Source: Clostridiales bacterium 1_7_47FAA
GTDB taxonomy: Bacteria; Bacillota; Clostridia; Lachnospirales; Lachnospiraceae
Assembly (NCBI GenBank): GCA_000155435.1
Contig: DS990261.1
Location: 921,987-985,986, forward strand
Direction of reading: 5' to 3'
DNA length: 64,000 nucleotides
The translations under genes were made by a program, and so were the position numbers. Positions 1-8,072 of this stretch are shown here, piece by piece. The first letter of the stretch is position 1. The number at the start of each line of letters is the position of its first letter. The notes under the pieces were generated by a model. The model made no database searches. It was not told where the DNA came from and saw nothing but the letters and a program-made list of their open reading frames with translations.

Positions 1-521
1 ATGGCAGGGCTGTCGCGGTAGAACCATTTCCTGCCGTCCAAAGCATTTGGCTTAAGTTCCTTTGCCATCATCGCTGCGGGATAAGTTCCGTTCTCAGCGC
101 AGATGTTATACTTTTTACAGCTTTTAAAGCCACGTCCGACGTAATTACCGGGATTCCCGAATATTACAATCACATCGTAGCCGAGTTCAACGGCCTTTTT
201 AAAGGAATGTTCCATTAATGATTTCCCATATCCCATCCTCTGGTATTCGGGCAGTATGGATACCGGGCCGAAGGTCAGGATTTCTTTTTCTTCTCCGGCC
301 TCATCGGTCAGCCAGGATTTTGTATACATGATATTCCCTACGATTTGATGGTTGTCTTCGATTACAAAATCCAGTTCCGGGAGAAAGTCCTCGTGGGAAC
401 GCATGACATGCACAAGATAGTGCTCGGCGCACCCTGGGATGTATATGTTATAAAAAGCCTTTCTTGTGAGTTCCTCCACAGTCCTGTAGTCTGCTGCTTC
501 TTCATTTCTGATTTTAATCAT
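1..521 (-). CDS. GNAT family N-acetyltransferase (3' end cut by window)
   Basis: The reading frame runs from the ATG at 521 down to the window edge (173 codons visible), so the C-terminus is missing. The start has an AGGAGG ribosome site at about 528-533. The protein begins MIKIRNEEAADYRTVEEL. About residues 78-100 carry the acetyl-CoA-binding pattern of GNAT enzymes: FGPVSILPEYQRMGYGKSL followed by a run of small and basic residues (Q/RxxGxG/A motif A). The family moves an acetyl group from acetyl-CoA to an amine. The YhbS-like arrangement suggests a small-molecule or protein N-acetyltransferase, but the substrate cannot be read from the sequence. It points away from the GntR operon and seems unrelated to it. 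Confidence 0.85.
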   Translation of the reverse strand, partial: MIKIRNEEAADYRTVEELTRKAFYNIYIPGCAEHYLVHVMRSHEDFLPELDFVIEDNHQIVGNIMYTKSWLTDEAGEEKEILTFGPVSILPEYQRMGYGKSLMEHSFKKAVELGYDVIVIFGNPGNYVGRGFKSCKKYNICAENGTYPAAMMAKELKPNALDGRKWFYRDSPA

Positions 522-769
522 ATAAAAACCTCCTACTGGTTTTATTATAGTATAATGAGTTTGGCATGGCAATCTTATTTATGGAATCAGTCCTGGACCA
601 GGCCTGGATAATTATGGTTAGTATTTACGGTTTCGATACAAGGAGGACGCTGGACGTGTTTGCGCCGGGCGGCACTGGGACAGATATGATATAAAGAGAT
701 TTTGGAAAATAGGTTAGGAATTGTAAAAAGTGCATAAAAAAATAGAAGCAATTTTGAATAATATGTTTA

Positions 770-798
770 TTGTACTAATGTTAATATCATGTTATTAT
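770..798 (+). promoter_or_regulatory. Promoter of the GntR regulator gene
   Basis: TTGTAC (770-775), a 17-base spacer and TATTAT (793-798) form a plausible sigma-A promoter. The -10 box lies inside the operator at 785-810, as expected for autorepression. In the remaining stretch between the GNAT start and here (522-769) I see no gene or clear structure. Confidence 0.55.
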
Positions 799-810
799 AA
801 AAACATAATA
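785..810. promoter_or_regulatory. GntR operator copy 1 (autoregulatory)
   Basis: The core ATGTTATTATAAAAACAT (789-806) is an inverted repeat with half-sites ATGTT and AACAT. The same 26-bp sequence occurs in reverse orientation at 1611-1636 with 25 of 26 positions identical. These are the only two places I saw it. One copy precedes the GntR gene and the other precedes the transport and enzyme operon. Confidence 0.75.
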
Positions 811-827
811 AGTTAGGAGTGAAACAG

Positions 828-1571
828 ATGGCAACACAATTTATAGATAAAGGCAACAATATCCCCCTGTACCTTCAGCTTCTGTCTATTTTCATGGAAA
901 ACATCAGGAAGGGAATCTGGGAAGCAGGGGAGAAACTTCCTTCGGAAAAGGAACTTTCCCATACATATGGGGTATCTTTGATTACGGTCAGGAAGACACT
1001 GGAAGAACTGAACAAGCAGAACCTGATTTACAAGATACAGGGAAAGGGCAGCTTTGTATCCTACGGGGAGTCGGAAAAGTATAATCTCCGGTTCAAGGAG
1101 CTGCGGAGTTTTACGGAGGAGATGGAGCAGAGCCGCAGGACCGTAGGGGCGGTAGTCCTCAAAGTGGAAGAGGCGGCCGTGGATTCCCGCAATGCAGGTG
1201 ACTTTGGGATTCCTGAGGGGACCCGTGTGCTTCGGATTGTCCGTCTCAGGACGGTTGACGGTATTCCGACCCATATAAGTACTTCGGAGGTTTTTCCGGG
1301 AATCGGTGAGAAGCTGAAGGATTGTGATTTGACCCAGTCAATTTATGGACACCTTAGGCGTTTGGGGCATCAGCTGAGCCATGGGACAGAGGAGATTGTG
1401 GCGGCCATGCCTACCAGGGAGGAGGCCGGATATCTAAAAATCAGCTGTGATACGCCGGTGCTGGATACCCGGAGTATTGTAGAGGAGAATGGAAGACCGA
1501 TCCTGATTACCCGGTCCCTTATTAATAGTAAACGGATGAAGATAACGGTGGAACTTGCAGGAGAAGAGTAA
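828..1571 (+). CDS. GntR/HutC-family transcriptional regulator
   Basis: A 247-aa regulator with an N-terminal winged helix-turn-helix (about residues 8-72) containing the family motif LPSEKELSHTYGVSLITVRKTLEEL. A UTRA/HutC effector-binding domain fills the C-terminal two thirds. An in-frame GTG lies at 819, but the ATG at 828 is preferred because TAGGAGTG ends seven bases before it. HutC-type regulators sense a sugar phosphate, amino sugar or related metabolite. Here the operator overlaps the gene's own -10 box and recurs upstream of the following operon, so it most likely represses both and is released by a pathway intermediate. FrlR of fructosamine operons belongs to the same subfamily, which fits the SIS and PfkB genes downstream. 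Confidence 0.9.
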   Translation: MATQFIDKGNNIPLYLQLLSIFMENIRKGIWEAGEKLPSEKELSHTYGVSLITVRKTLEELNKQNLIYKIQGKGSFVSYGESEKYNLRFKELRSFTEEMEQSRRTVGAVVLKVEEAAVDSRNAGDFGIPEGTRVLRIVRLRTVDGIPTHISTSEVFPGIGEKLKDCDLTQSIYGHLRRLGHQLSHGTEEIVAAMPTREEAGYLKISCDTPVLDTRSIVEENGRPILITRSLINSKRMKITVELAGEE

Positions 1572-1577
1572 GGATAG

Positions 1578-1602
1578 AGCTGGGTGCCAGCTTTTCCTTT
1601 TT
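1578..1602 (+). terminator. Rho-independent terminator after GntR
   Basis: AGCTGG, a three-base loop and CCAGCT (1578-1592) are followed by a T-rich tract. This places the regulator and the downstream operon on separate transcripts. Confidence 0.6.
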
Positions 1603-1610
1603 ATCTAACA

Positions 1611-1636
1611 TATTATGTTTTTATAATAACATTATA
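1611..1636. promoter_or_regulatory. GntR operator copy 2 over the ECF operon promoter
   Basis: The core ATGTTTTTATAATAACAT (1615-1632) is the exact reverse complement of the core at 789-806. It contains TATAAT (1622-1627), the likely -10 box of the downstream operon. I found no good -35 box. Confidence 0.7.
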
Positions 1637-1654
1637 ACGAGAGGGGGGAATAAG

Positions 1655-1819
1655 ATGTCGAAAAAGGGAATAGCGGTTCTGGCGGTCGTATTACTGGTGC
1701 TTGTGATTGCCGGCGCCCTTATGGGTGGGGTGAAGGCCGGAACACCTATGTTCCAGGCAGTGGGAGCGGTGCTTCTGGTTGTTGCGCTGGCCATGTTTTT
1801 TATGAAGAAGAAAGAGTAA
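1655..1819 (+). CDS. Small two-helix membrane protein (54 aa)
   Basis: The frame opens at an ATG behind GAGGGGGGAATAAG and ends at TAA 1817-1819, fifteen bases before the ECF S-component. The product starts MSKKGIAVLAVVLLVLVIAG and ends FFMKKKE. It has two hydrophobic segments (about 6-22 and 33-49) joined by a short glycine-rich turn, with lysines at both ends. It is the first gene of the operon, immediately after the operator. I do not recognise a family. Its place at the head of an ECF cassette suggests an accessory subunit or a stabiliser of the transporter, but this is inference from position only. Confidence 0.65.
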   Translation: MSKKGIAVLAVVLLVLVIAGALMGGVKAGTPMFQAVGAVLLVVALAMFFMKKKE

Positions 1820-1833
1820 AAGGAGAATGAGGT

Positions 1834-2517
1834 ATGGAAAACTATTTGGGAATTTTAAGGGTATTGGGTGCTATATCGTTCGGTCTTGGGGGAATCGCAT
1901 TTTTACTGTCATTCAAATGGAGGCTGGACGGGCTGAAGCTTGTGAAACATCATATCCGCTGGGACGCTTCTGTGATTACCATAATCGCAATATCTGCGGC
2001 ATTAAATGCCGGGGCGGCGATTATCACAGGACCAATCCGGTTTGGATGGATCAGTTTCCGGCCGGGAGCGGCAATTACTCCTGTGCTGGGAATCCTTTTT
2101 GGGATACCCGGGGCCATTGGGGCGGGCCTGGGAAATGTGATTTCAGACATATTGAAAGGTTTTATCTCACCTGCCAGCGTCAGTGGTTTTTTGGGGAATT
2201 TCTTCGCATTTGCCCTGATACCCGGGATGATTGTAAGGGATGCTTCACTAAAGAACAAAAACAGCTGGATGCAGTATATTGCGGGCATATGCATCGGCGC
2301 CGGATTTGGGATGTTATCAATGCCGTGGTTCATTGATGTGACGGGGACCATGCCTCCGGTGGCGGCATGGACAACGGAACCCTTTGCCTTGCTGATGAAC
2401 AGGATTTTGTCACCATTGCTGTTAGGACCGGTTTTCCTGAAGATTTTATATCCTTTTACAGTTAAGAATGGGATGTACTGGAGGCAGGAGAACACCACTA
2501 CCGTAGAGAATCTGTAA
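1834..2517 (+). CDS. ECF transporter S component (substrate-binding membrane subunit)
   Basis: A 227-aa protein with about six hydrophobic segments and short loops, which is the size and profile of ECF S components. It includes an AALNAGAAI stretch and a glycine-rich segment (GIPGAIGAGLGNVISD) of the kind that packs against the T component. AGGAG lies eight bases before the ATG. It is followed directly by the energy-coupling ATPase and EcfT genes, so this is a dedicated (group I) ECF system rather than one sharing a distant module. The S component decides substrate specificity, and I cannot assign that from sequence. The enzymes downstream argue for a sugar-like or amine-sugar compound rather than a vitamin. 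Confidence 0.8.
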   Translation: MENYLGILRVLGAISFGLGGIAFLLSFKWRLDGLKLVKHHIRWDASVITIIAISAALNAGAAIITGPIRFGWISFRPGAAITPVLGILFGIPGAIGAGLGNVISDILKGFISPASVSGFLGNFFAFALIPGMIVRDASLKNKNSWMQYIAGICIGAGFGMLSMPWFIDVTGTMPPVAAWTTEPFALLMNRILSPLLLGPVFLKILYPFTVKNGMYWRQENTTTVENL

Positions 2518-2535
2518 AGGAAATAAGGAGATACA

Positions 2536-4260
2536 ATGAGTGAAACATTAATAAAAGCGAAAAATCTTAAATTCCGCTATCCCGGGACGGATAAGCTGGC
2601 TTTGGATGATATCAGCTTTGAGATTCACAAAGGGGAAGTGATTGGGATCATCGGACCTAACGGCGCGGGAAAGACCACACTCTGCTCTGCAATCAAAGGG
2701 ATTATCCCGCATAAAACAGGAGGGGCATGGGGTGGGGAGCTGGAGGTCTGCGGATTGTCAGTGCGGACTGGATCCACTGCAAAGCTGGTGCCCCATGTAT
2801 CCATGACATTTCAAAATCCGGAAACCCAGATACTGGGTACAACCGTGGAGGAGGACCTGGCATTTACTCCGGAAAGCCTTGGCATGGAACCGGAGGAAAT
2901 CCGCATGAGGATGGATCAGGTAATGGAAACAGTAAGGCTGCCTCTGGATTACAAGAAGAGGGCTCCGTTCCGTATGTCCGGCGGGGAAAAGCAGCGGCTT
3001 GCCATCGCGGCTTCCATTATTTCCACACCGGATATCGTAATCCTGGATGAGCCTACAACGGAGCTGGATCCGGTGGGGAAGGCGGAAGTCCTTAAAATCG
3101 TGGGGAATCTGGCGGGAAGCGGGGAGAATACAGTAATCGTGGTGGAGCAGGATATCGATTATCTTGTAACCGTGGCGGACCGTCTTCTGGTCCTGGAGGA
3201 AGGAAAACTCATTGCCCAGGGGCCCACAAGGGAAGTGATGGCCAGGACGGAATTCTTAAAAAAGGCAAAGATTAATGTTCCGGATGTGTCTCTTTTATGG
3301 AAGCAGATGGGGTTTGACGGTAAATACCCGGTATTCCTTACCGTGGAAGAGGCCAGACGTGCACTGGTCCTGGAAGGGCTGACACAAACAGAAGCATCAG
3401 TTGTTTACAGACATGAGGCAAAAACAGGGGATGGGGAAAGGCCCGAGGCGGCTGCTTATGAGCATACGGTGTTTTCCTACGGCGAACGGGAGATTTTGAG
3501 CGATATCAGCCAATCCATACAGACCGGGGATTTTATCGCGGTCCTAGGAAAAAATGGAGCGGGAAAAACCACTATGGTGAAACATCTAAATGGGCTTTTA
3601 AAACCTACCGGCGGTCATGTGTATGTATGCGGAAGGGATACGGCAGCCTGTTCCGTGGCTGATTTAGCCCATAGCACTGCGTATGTGTTCCAGAATCCGG
3701 ATCACCAGCTGTTTAACCAGACCGTGGAGGAAGAGATTGCCTTTGGTCCGAGAAATCTGGGATGGGATGAGGGAAAGGTGAAGGAAGCAGTGGAACGGGC
3801 CATGGAAATCAGCGGACTGGAGGAATGGAGGAATGAGACGCCCCTGTCTTTGGAGCGCGGATTAAAACAAATTCTGATCCTGGCCTGTGTCATAGCCATG
3901 GATGTGGACATTTTTGTGGTGGATGAGCCTACCACAGGACTCAGCAAGTCTTTCAAGGACCGGATCGGCAGTATCCTGGACCGTCTGAATCAGGAGGGAA
4001 AGACAATCCTGCTGGTGACCCATGATATGCAGTTTGTGGCCGAGCATGCCCGGAATATCTGGGTGGTGCAGGATGGGAATATTACCCTGCAGGGAGGAAT
4101 CCGGGAGGTGTTCAGGGAGAAGGAGCAGCTGCGGGAGGCATATCTGTTCCCGCCGCAGATAACACAGCTTGGGCTGGAACTGGGCTGGACATCTGTTTTG
4201 CTTAATAATGAAGAATTTATGGAGGTGGCCGGATATGAATGCAGTAGGCAGTTACATTGA
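2536..4260 (+). CDS. ECF transporter ATPase, fused A-A' tandem NBDs
   Basis: A 574-aa protein holding two ABC ATPase domains, equivalent to EcfA1 and EcfA2 in one chain. Domain 1 has Walker A GPNGAGKTT (residues 40-48), signature MSGGEKQR (about 147-154) and Walker B VILDEPTTELDP. Domain 2 has an intact Walker A GKNGAGKTT (338-346) and Walker B VVDEPTTG (to about 468). Its signature region reads LSLERGLKQ (437-445) in place of LSGGQ, and its D-loop reads GLS instead of GLD. Asymmetric ABC dimers with one degenerate composite site are known, so this may be functional. It powers uptake together with the S component and the EcfT gene, whose start lies within its last 26 bases. Confidence 0.9.
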   Translation: MSETLIKAKNLKFRYPGTDKLALDDISFEIHKGEVIGIIGPNGAGKTTLCSAIKGIIPHKTGGAWGGELEVCGLSVRTGSTAKLVPHVSMTFQNPETQILGTTVEEDLAFTPESLGMEPEEIRMRMDQVMETVRLPLDYKKRAPFRMSGGEKQRLAIAASIISTPDIVILDEPTTELDPVGKAEVLKIVGNLAGSGENTVIVVEQDIDYLVTVADRLLVLEEGKLIAQGPTREVMARTEFLKKAKINVPDVSLLWKQMGFDGKYPVFLTVEEARRALVLEGLTQTEASVVYRHEAKTGDGERPEAAAYEHTVFSYGEREILSDISQSIQTGDFIAVLGKNGAGKTTMVKHLNGLLKPTGGHVYVCGRDTAACSVADLAHSTAYVFQNPDHQLFNQTVEEEIAFGPRNLGWDEGKVKEAVERAMEISGLEEWRNETPLSLERGLKQILILACVIAMDVDIFVVDEPTTGLSKSFKDRIGSILDRLNQEGKTILLVTHDMQFVAEHARNIWVVQDGNITLQGGIREVFREKEQLREAYLFPPQITQLGLELGWTSVLLNNEEFMEVAGYECSRQLH

Positions 4261-5038
4261 CCGGGATTCGGTGATTCATCATCTGCATCCTGTCACAAAG
4301 AATCTGTTATTTATCGGTACATTCGTGATTTGCCTTTTAACGAACCATCCGGCAATCCTAGCAGGGCTGTTCCTGGGGGTAATCCTTGTAGGCGCAGCGG
4401 CAAAGCTGCCAATCGGCCAGTCCCTTAAGCTGTTGAAAAGCGTTGCATTGCTGATTGTGATATTTTCCCTGGTAATCTGGCCCTTTACGCTGAAGGAGGG
4501 ACAGGTGCTGGCACAGGCCGGAGGGCTTAAAGTTTATTCGGTAGGCGTCTGGTATGGAATTGCCATGACGTTCCGTTTCTGCACCATTGTGCTCATGAGT
4601 ATCTACTGGATGATGTTCACCAGTATCAGTGAGATTACTTTGGGCCTGGTAACACTGGGGATGCCGTATAAGATGGCATTTTCCTTCTCAATGTCCTTGC
4701 GTTTTGTGCCGTTAATCATCAACGATCTTCATACCATCAAGGACGCGCAGCGGTCACGGGCGCTGGAGATGGACAAAGGGAGCCTGTATGGCAGGATTAA
4801 AAAGAATGTGGCAATTTTGATTCCGCTGTCCTCAAGGGCCCTGGGACTGATTAAACAGATATCCGTAAGTCTGGAGGCCAGGGGATTTGAATCGGGAAAC
4901 GGGAAACGGACATCCATCAGTAAACGGCCTTTTACCGGCCGGGATTTTGGGATGACAGCCGGTCTTGTGTGCCTGTTTGCAGCGCTTGTATTGTTAAGGG
5001 TCACGGCAGTGGGCCTGATTACAACATCAGTATTATAA
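4235..5038 (+). CDS. ECF transporter transmembrane component EcfT
   Basis: A 267-aa integral membrane protein. The start is the ATG at 4235 with GGAGGTGG 6-7 bases upstream, inside the end of the ATPase gene, which suggests translational coupling. Several N-terminal hydrophobic segments are followed by the cytoplasmic coupling region. This contains the family's Ala-Arg-Gly type motifs: DAQRSRALEMD (about residues 166-176) and SLEARGFESG (about 210-219). These dock into the grooves of the two ATPase domains. It joins the S component and the fused ATPase into one importer. The C-terminus returns to the membrane with a final hydrophobic helix. Confidence 0.88.
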   Translation: MNAVGSYIDRDSVIHHLHPVTKNLLFIGTFVICLLTNHPAILAGLFLGVILVGAAAKLPIGQSLKLLKSVALLIVIFSLVIWPFTLKEGQVLAQAGGLKVYSVGVWYGIAMTFRFCTIVLMSIYWMMFTSISEITLGLVTLGMPYKMAFSFSMSLRFVPLIINDLHTIKDAQRSRALEMDKGSLYGRIKKNVAILIPLSSRALGLIKQISVSLEARGFESGNGKRTSISKRPFTGRDFGMTAGLVCLFAALVLLRVTAVGLITTSVL

Positions 5039-5050
5039 AGGGAGGTTTTT

Positions 5051-6157
5051 ATGCAGGAATATCGGGATATGATGACGGAGATTGAGCGGCAGGGGAGTCT
5101 GGGCCCGGGTTTAAAACAGATTGAGGCAGCGGTAGCAGAGACCTGTAAGGAAATTATGGAAAAGGGGAAGAACAGAAAGATCTTTTTCCTGGGATGCGGG
5201 GATTCCTACTTTGCGGGGCTGGCTGTTAAAAATTATTTCTTGAAAAAGACGGACAGCCTCTGCTTTCCGATGACAGCACTGGAGTTCTCCACATATGGAA
5301 TTCACCAGGTGGATGAGGAGAGCACGGTGATTGCGGTTTCTATGTCCGGCAACGTGGCCCGGACCGTGGAGGCTGTGAAGGCGGCACAGGAGAGAGGGGC
5401 ATATGTGGTGGGAATCACCAATTCCCTGACCGGACGTCTCTATGAAGTGTGCAGCCACCCTGTTTTTCTGGGGCTTAAGGAGGAACCGGGCTGGACGCCC
5501 GGGACATTAACCTACACCGGCACCTTATATGCCCTGTTCTGCCTGGGCGCAGGGCTTAGCCGGGAATCAGAAAGGGATGGATGCCAAAAGGAACTGGCAC
5601 GGACAATGGAACTGATTTCCCATGTGGTTACCCAGTGCCAGGATACGGCAAGGCAGGCAGGAGAGAACTTTATCTATAATGGACATCAGTTCCCTGTCTA
5701 TATACTGGGCGCAGGTCAGAGCTTCGCAACAGCCAAATACGGGGCAGCCAAATTCCTGGAAGTCTGCGGGGTGACCGCCATAGGCCAGGAGAGCGAGGAG
5801 TTCGCGCATCAGGAATTCTGGGTGATTGATAAGAACTGTCCGGTTTTCCTTGTGGCGCCCAAGGGGGACAGTTTCCAGAGAACCATGGAGGTTGGTGCGT
5901 GTCTCCGCCATTTTGGCTGCGACCTGTTTGTGATTTCCAATAGTGAGGAACTATGTGATATGGGGAAATACGCGTTTGCCATGCCGGAGGATGTGGAGGA
6001 ATTATATGCGCCTCTGCTGTATGCGGTCCCCATACAGCTGACAGCTTATTATTTTTCCAGGAAACTGGGGCTGGATCCGGACCGCAGGAGCCATAACGAC
6101 CCGTTCCGGAAAAAGGTAAGCCGGATGTTGACAAGAGGAACCGTTAATCTTGATTAG
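5051..6157 (+). CDS. SIS-domain sugar-phosphate isomerase/deglycase (AgaS/FrlB/GlmS-C type)
   Basis: A 368-aa protein with two tandem SIS domains. The first is about residues 40-180 (FFLGCGDSYFAGLAVKNYF, then SMSGNVARTVEA). The second is about 210-350 (YILGAGQSFATAKYGAAKFL). Between its strands lies SEEFAHQEF (248-256), the position of the catalytic Glu and His (here Glu250 and His253) in fructosamine-6-phosphate deglycases and GlmS-type isomerases. Family members cleave or isomerise amino-sugar phosphates or Amadori-product phosphates. Together with the PfkB kinase immediately downstream and the GntR regulator, the pair resembles FrlB plus FrlD. AgaS-type deaminase/isomerase activity is an alternative. 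GGAGG precedes the ATG. Confidence 0.8.
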   Translation: MQEYRDMMTEIERQGSLGPGLKQIEAAVAETCKEIMEKGKNRKIFFLGCGDSYFAGLAVKNYFLKKTDSLCFPMTALEFSTYGIHQVDEESTVIAVSMSGNVARTVEAVKAAQERGAYVVGITNSLTGRLYEVCSHPVFLGLKEEPGWTPGTLTYTGTLYALFCLGAGLSRESERDGCQKELARTMELISHVVTQCQDTARQAGENFIYNGHQFPVYILGAGQSFATAKYGAAKFLEVCGVTAIGQESEEFAHQEFWVIDKNCPVFLVAPKGDSFQRTMEVGACLRHFGCDLFVISNSEELCDMGKYAFAMPEDVEELYAPLLYAVPIQLTAYYFSRKLGLDPDRRSHNDPFRKKVSRMLTRGTVNLD

Positions 6158-6167
6158 GGGGATTGGG

Positions 6168-7085
6168 ATGGGAGAGGAAAAAATATTGGTGGCAGGTCAT
6201 CTTTCGCTGGACCGGATTAAAACCCCGGACCGGGAAGAAAACCAGGTTCCCGGAGGAGCGGCCTTATATACATCGGTGGCTGCCAGCGTATATGGCGGGA
6301 CCACCGGGCTTTTAACCACCTGCTGCAGTGATTTCCCGGGGGAAGTATTGCAGCGGATTGAAGGTTTGGGGATTGATGTGTCTGAGGTACTTCCGGTGCT
6401 TGGTGAGCAGCGGAGAAGCTTCATGGAATATTCGGAACAGTTTGAAAGGGTGACACATAGCCATGCCAGGAAGATATGGTATGAGAAAACCTTGGAACAG
6501 ACCCCAAGACATCTGCCCCGCAAAGAATATACGGTCCTGGTATTGCCGCCCATGCTGCCGGCTGTTCAGCTGGAATATGCGAAATGGGCGAAAAAACGCG
6601 GAATGCAGGTCTGTGTGGATACCAGTGAATATTTTGCTGAAAAGGACGGGGAAAGCCTGAGGGAGGTTTTAAGCTGGTGTGACATATTCCTGCCCTCGGA
6701 TGTGGAACTGGACCTGCTCTGGCCGGGCTGCGGGGATTCCGCGGAGACATTGATAAGGCGGCTGGCCGCAACCTCCATTACCGCAGCAGTGATAAAACGG
6801 GCGGAACAGGGAGCTGATATTTATGATTTCCAAAGCAGGACAGCCTACCGGATTGGAATCCGGCATACGGTGGTAAAGGATGCCACTGGCGCGGGGGATA
6901 CGTTTAACGGCGGATTCCTGTCCGCCTGGTGCAGGACAGGGGATTGGAAAAGCAGCGGCGCATATGGGGCTGCCCTGGCTTCCCTGTGTATCGAGGCGTT
7001 TGGCTTTGAGGGAGTGGCAGGGAGGAAACGCAGTGAGGTGGAAAAACTGGCTGGGCAGGTGCCGGTAGAGGAATGGGGATTTTAA
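6168..7085 (+). CDS. PfkB-family carbohydrate kinase
   Basis: A 305-aa ribokinase-superfamily enzyme. It has the N-terminal glycine-rich substrate loop (GGAALYTSVAASVYGG) and the C-terminal signature DATGAGDTFNGGF (238-250) with catalytic Asp244. It transfers phosphate from ATP to a sugar or sugar-like hydroxyl. A TTG in the same frame lies at 6150, but the ATG at 6168 is preferred because AGGGGGAT sits five bases upstream and the SIS gene stops at 6157. By analogy with FrlD, the likely job is to phosphorylate the imported compound before the SIS enzyme acts. Nucleoside or ribose-like substrates cannot be excluded. Confidence 0.85.
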   Translation: MGEEKILVAGHLSLDRIKTPDREENQVPGGAALYTSVAASVYGGTTGLLTTCCSDFPGEVLQRIEGLGIDVSEVLPVLGEQRRSFMEYSEQFERVTHSHARKIWYEKTLEQTPRHLPRKEYTVLVLPPMLPAVQLEYAKWAKKRGMQVCVDTSEYFAEKDGESLREVLSWCDIFLPSDVELDLLWPGCGDSAETLIRRLAATSITAAVIKRAEQGADIYDFQSRTAYRIGIRHTVVKDATGAGDTFNGGFLSAWCRTGDWKSSGAYGAALASLCIEAFGFEGVAGRKRSEVEKLAGQVPVEEWGF

Positions 7086-7147
7086 GGACAATCCTCTATG
7101 CCGGGAACCGGAATGATGAAAAGAGTTGGATCAGGAGGAGATACAGG

Positions 7148-7894
7148 ATGGGAAAGTCATGCAGGATAACGGGAGTGGTTCATCTTCCGCCTTTTGGGGC
7201 AGACAGGCTTGATTTGGAAGGGCTGGAAAGCTGGCTGCTGGAGCAGATAGGCATACACGCGGAATGTGGGATCACAAGTATGATGATACAGGACCAGACG
7301 CCGGGAGAGCTGGCCGGATTAAAAAACGTGGCCATCCTTTCGGCCCTGGGCAGAACGGTAAAACGGATGTTTCCGGATCTGTCCCTGGGGATAATACTGG
7401 AGGCAAACAACCCTTCTGCCGCAATGTATATTGCAAATGCCTGCGGCGCGGACTTCATCAGGCAGAAAGTGTTTATCGGAGCCATGGTTAAGGCAGGAGG
7501 CGTAATGACCGGCCGCGCAGGGGAAGTATGGGAAGCAAGAAAAGACATGGATCGGCCTGTCCGTGTACTTACGGACATCTATGACCGTACAGGTGTCCCG
7601 CTGGGTCCTCTTCCCATTGAGACGGCTGCCGGACAGGCGTTAAAGTACGGTTCTGACGGTCTGATACTGACCGGGAAGAACTTTGAGGAATCCCTGGACC
7701 TGGCGGACCGGGTGAGGAAACAGTACCCGCAGGCCCCTGTCTATCTGGGCGGAGGCATCACGGAGAAAAATGTGGGGGAAGCAGTTAAACACTGCGATGG
7801 AATGATTGTCAGTTCCTGTCTTCTGGAGGATGGGAAGGATAATGTCTGGAGCAGGCAGAAGATAAGAAGATTTATGGAATGTGTCTGTGGATAA
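7148..7894 (+). CDS. BtpA/SgcQ-family TIM-barrel protein
   Basis: A 248-aa protein of the BtpA family, related to photosystem I biogenesis protein BtpA of cyanobacteria and SgcQ of the E. coli sgc sugar operon. The start is the ATG at 7148 behind AGGAGGAGATACAGG. Strand-end motifs fit a (beta/alpha)8 barrel: GVVHLPPFG, MIQDQTPGELAG, IILEANNPSAA, GADFIRQKVFIGAMV, GSDGLILTGKNF and VYLGGGITEKN. The last two resemble a phosphate-binding loop pair. No enzymatic reaction is firmly established for the family. Being last in an operon with importer, kinase and isomerase/deglycase, it may handle the phosphorylated product, for example as an aldolase or epimerase; this is inference. Confidence 0.82.
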   Translation: MGKSCRITGVVHLPPFGADRLDLEGLESWLLEQIGIHAECGITSMMIQDQTPGELAGLKNVAILSALGRTVKRMFPDLSLGIILEANNPSAAMYIANACGADFIRQKVFIGAMVKAGGVMTGRAGEVWEARKDMDRPVRVLTDIYDRTGVPLGPLPIETAAGQALKYGSDGLILTGKNFEESLDLADRVRKQYPQAPVYLGGGITEKNVGEAVKHCDGMIVSSCLLEDGKDNVWSRQKIRRFMECVCG

Positions 7895-7929
7895 TGATAC
7901 AGGTATGTAAATAAAATAAATCCAGAATG

Positions 7930-7968
7930 AATGCCGGAATCCTTAACATATGAAGGGATTCCGGCATT
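7930..7968 (+). terminator. Hairpin after the ECF/SIS/PfkB/BtpA operon
   Basis: AATGCCGGAATCCTT (7930-7944) pairs with AAGGGATTCCGGCATT (7953-7968) with one bulged G. The T tract is weak, so termination may be incomplete. Confidence 0.55.
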
Positions 7969-7996
7969 TCCTGTGGAAAGGACGGAATAATTGCGA

Positions 7997-8024
7997 TTTC
8001 ATTTCCCCAAAACCCTGCTATAAT
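7997..8024 (+). promoter_or_regulatory. Possible promoter of the MBL-fold hydrolase gene
   Basis: TATAAT at 8019-8024 is a perfect -10 box. TTTCAT at 7997-8002 is a weak -35 box at 16 bases. Confidence 0.4.
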
Positions 8025-8072
8025 AGAGTTATTATTGTAATTGGAATTGAAAGAAGAAAGGACGGGCACATT

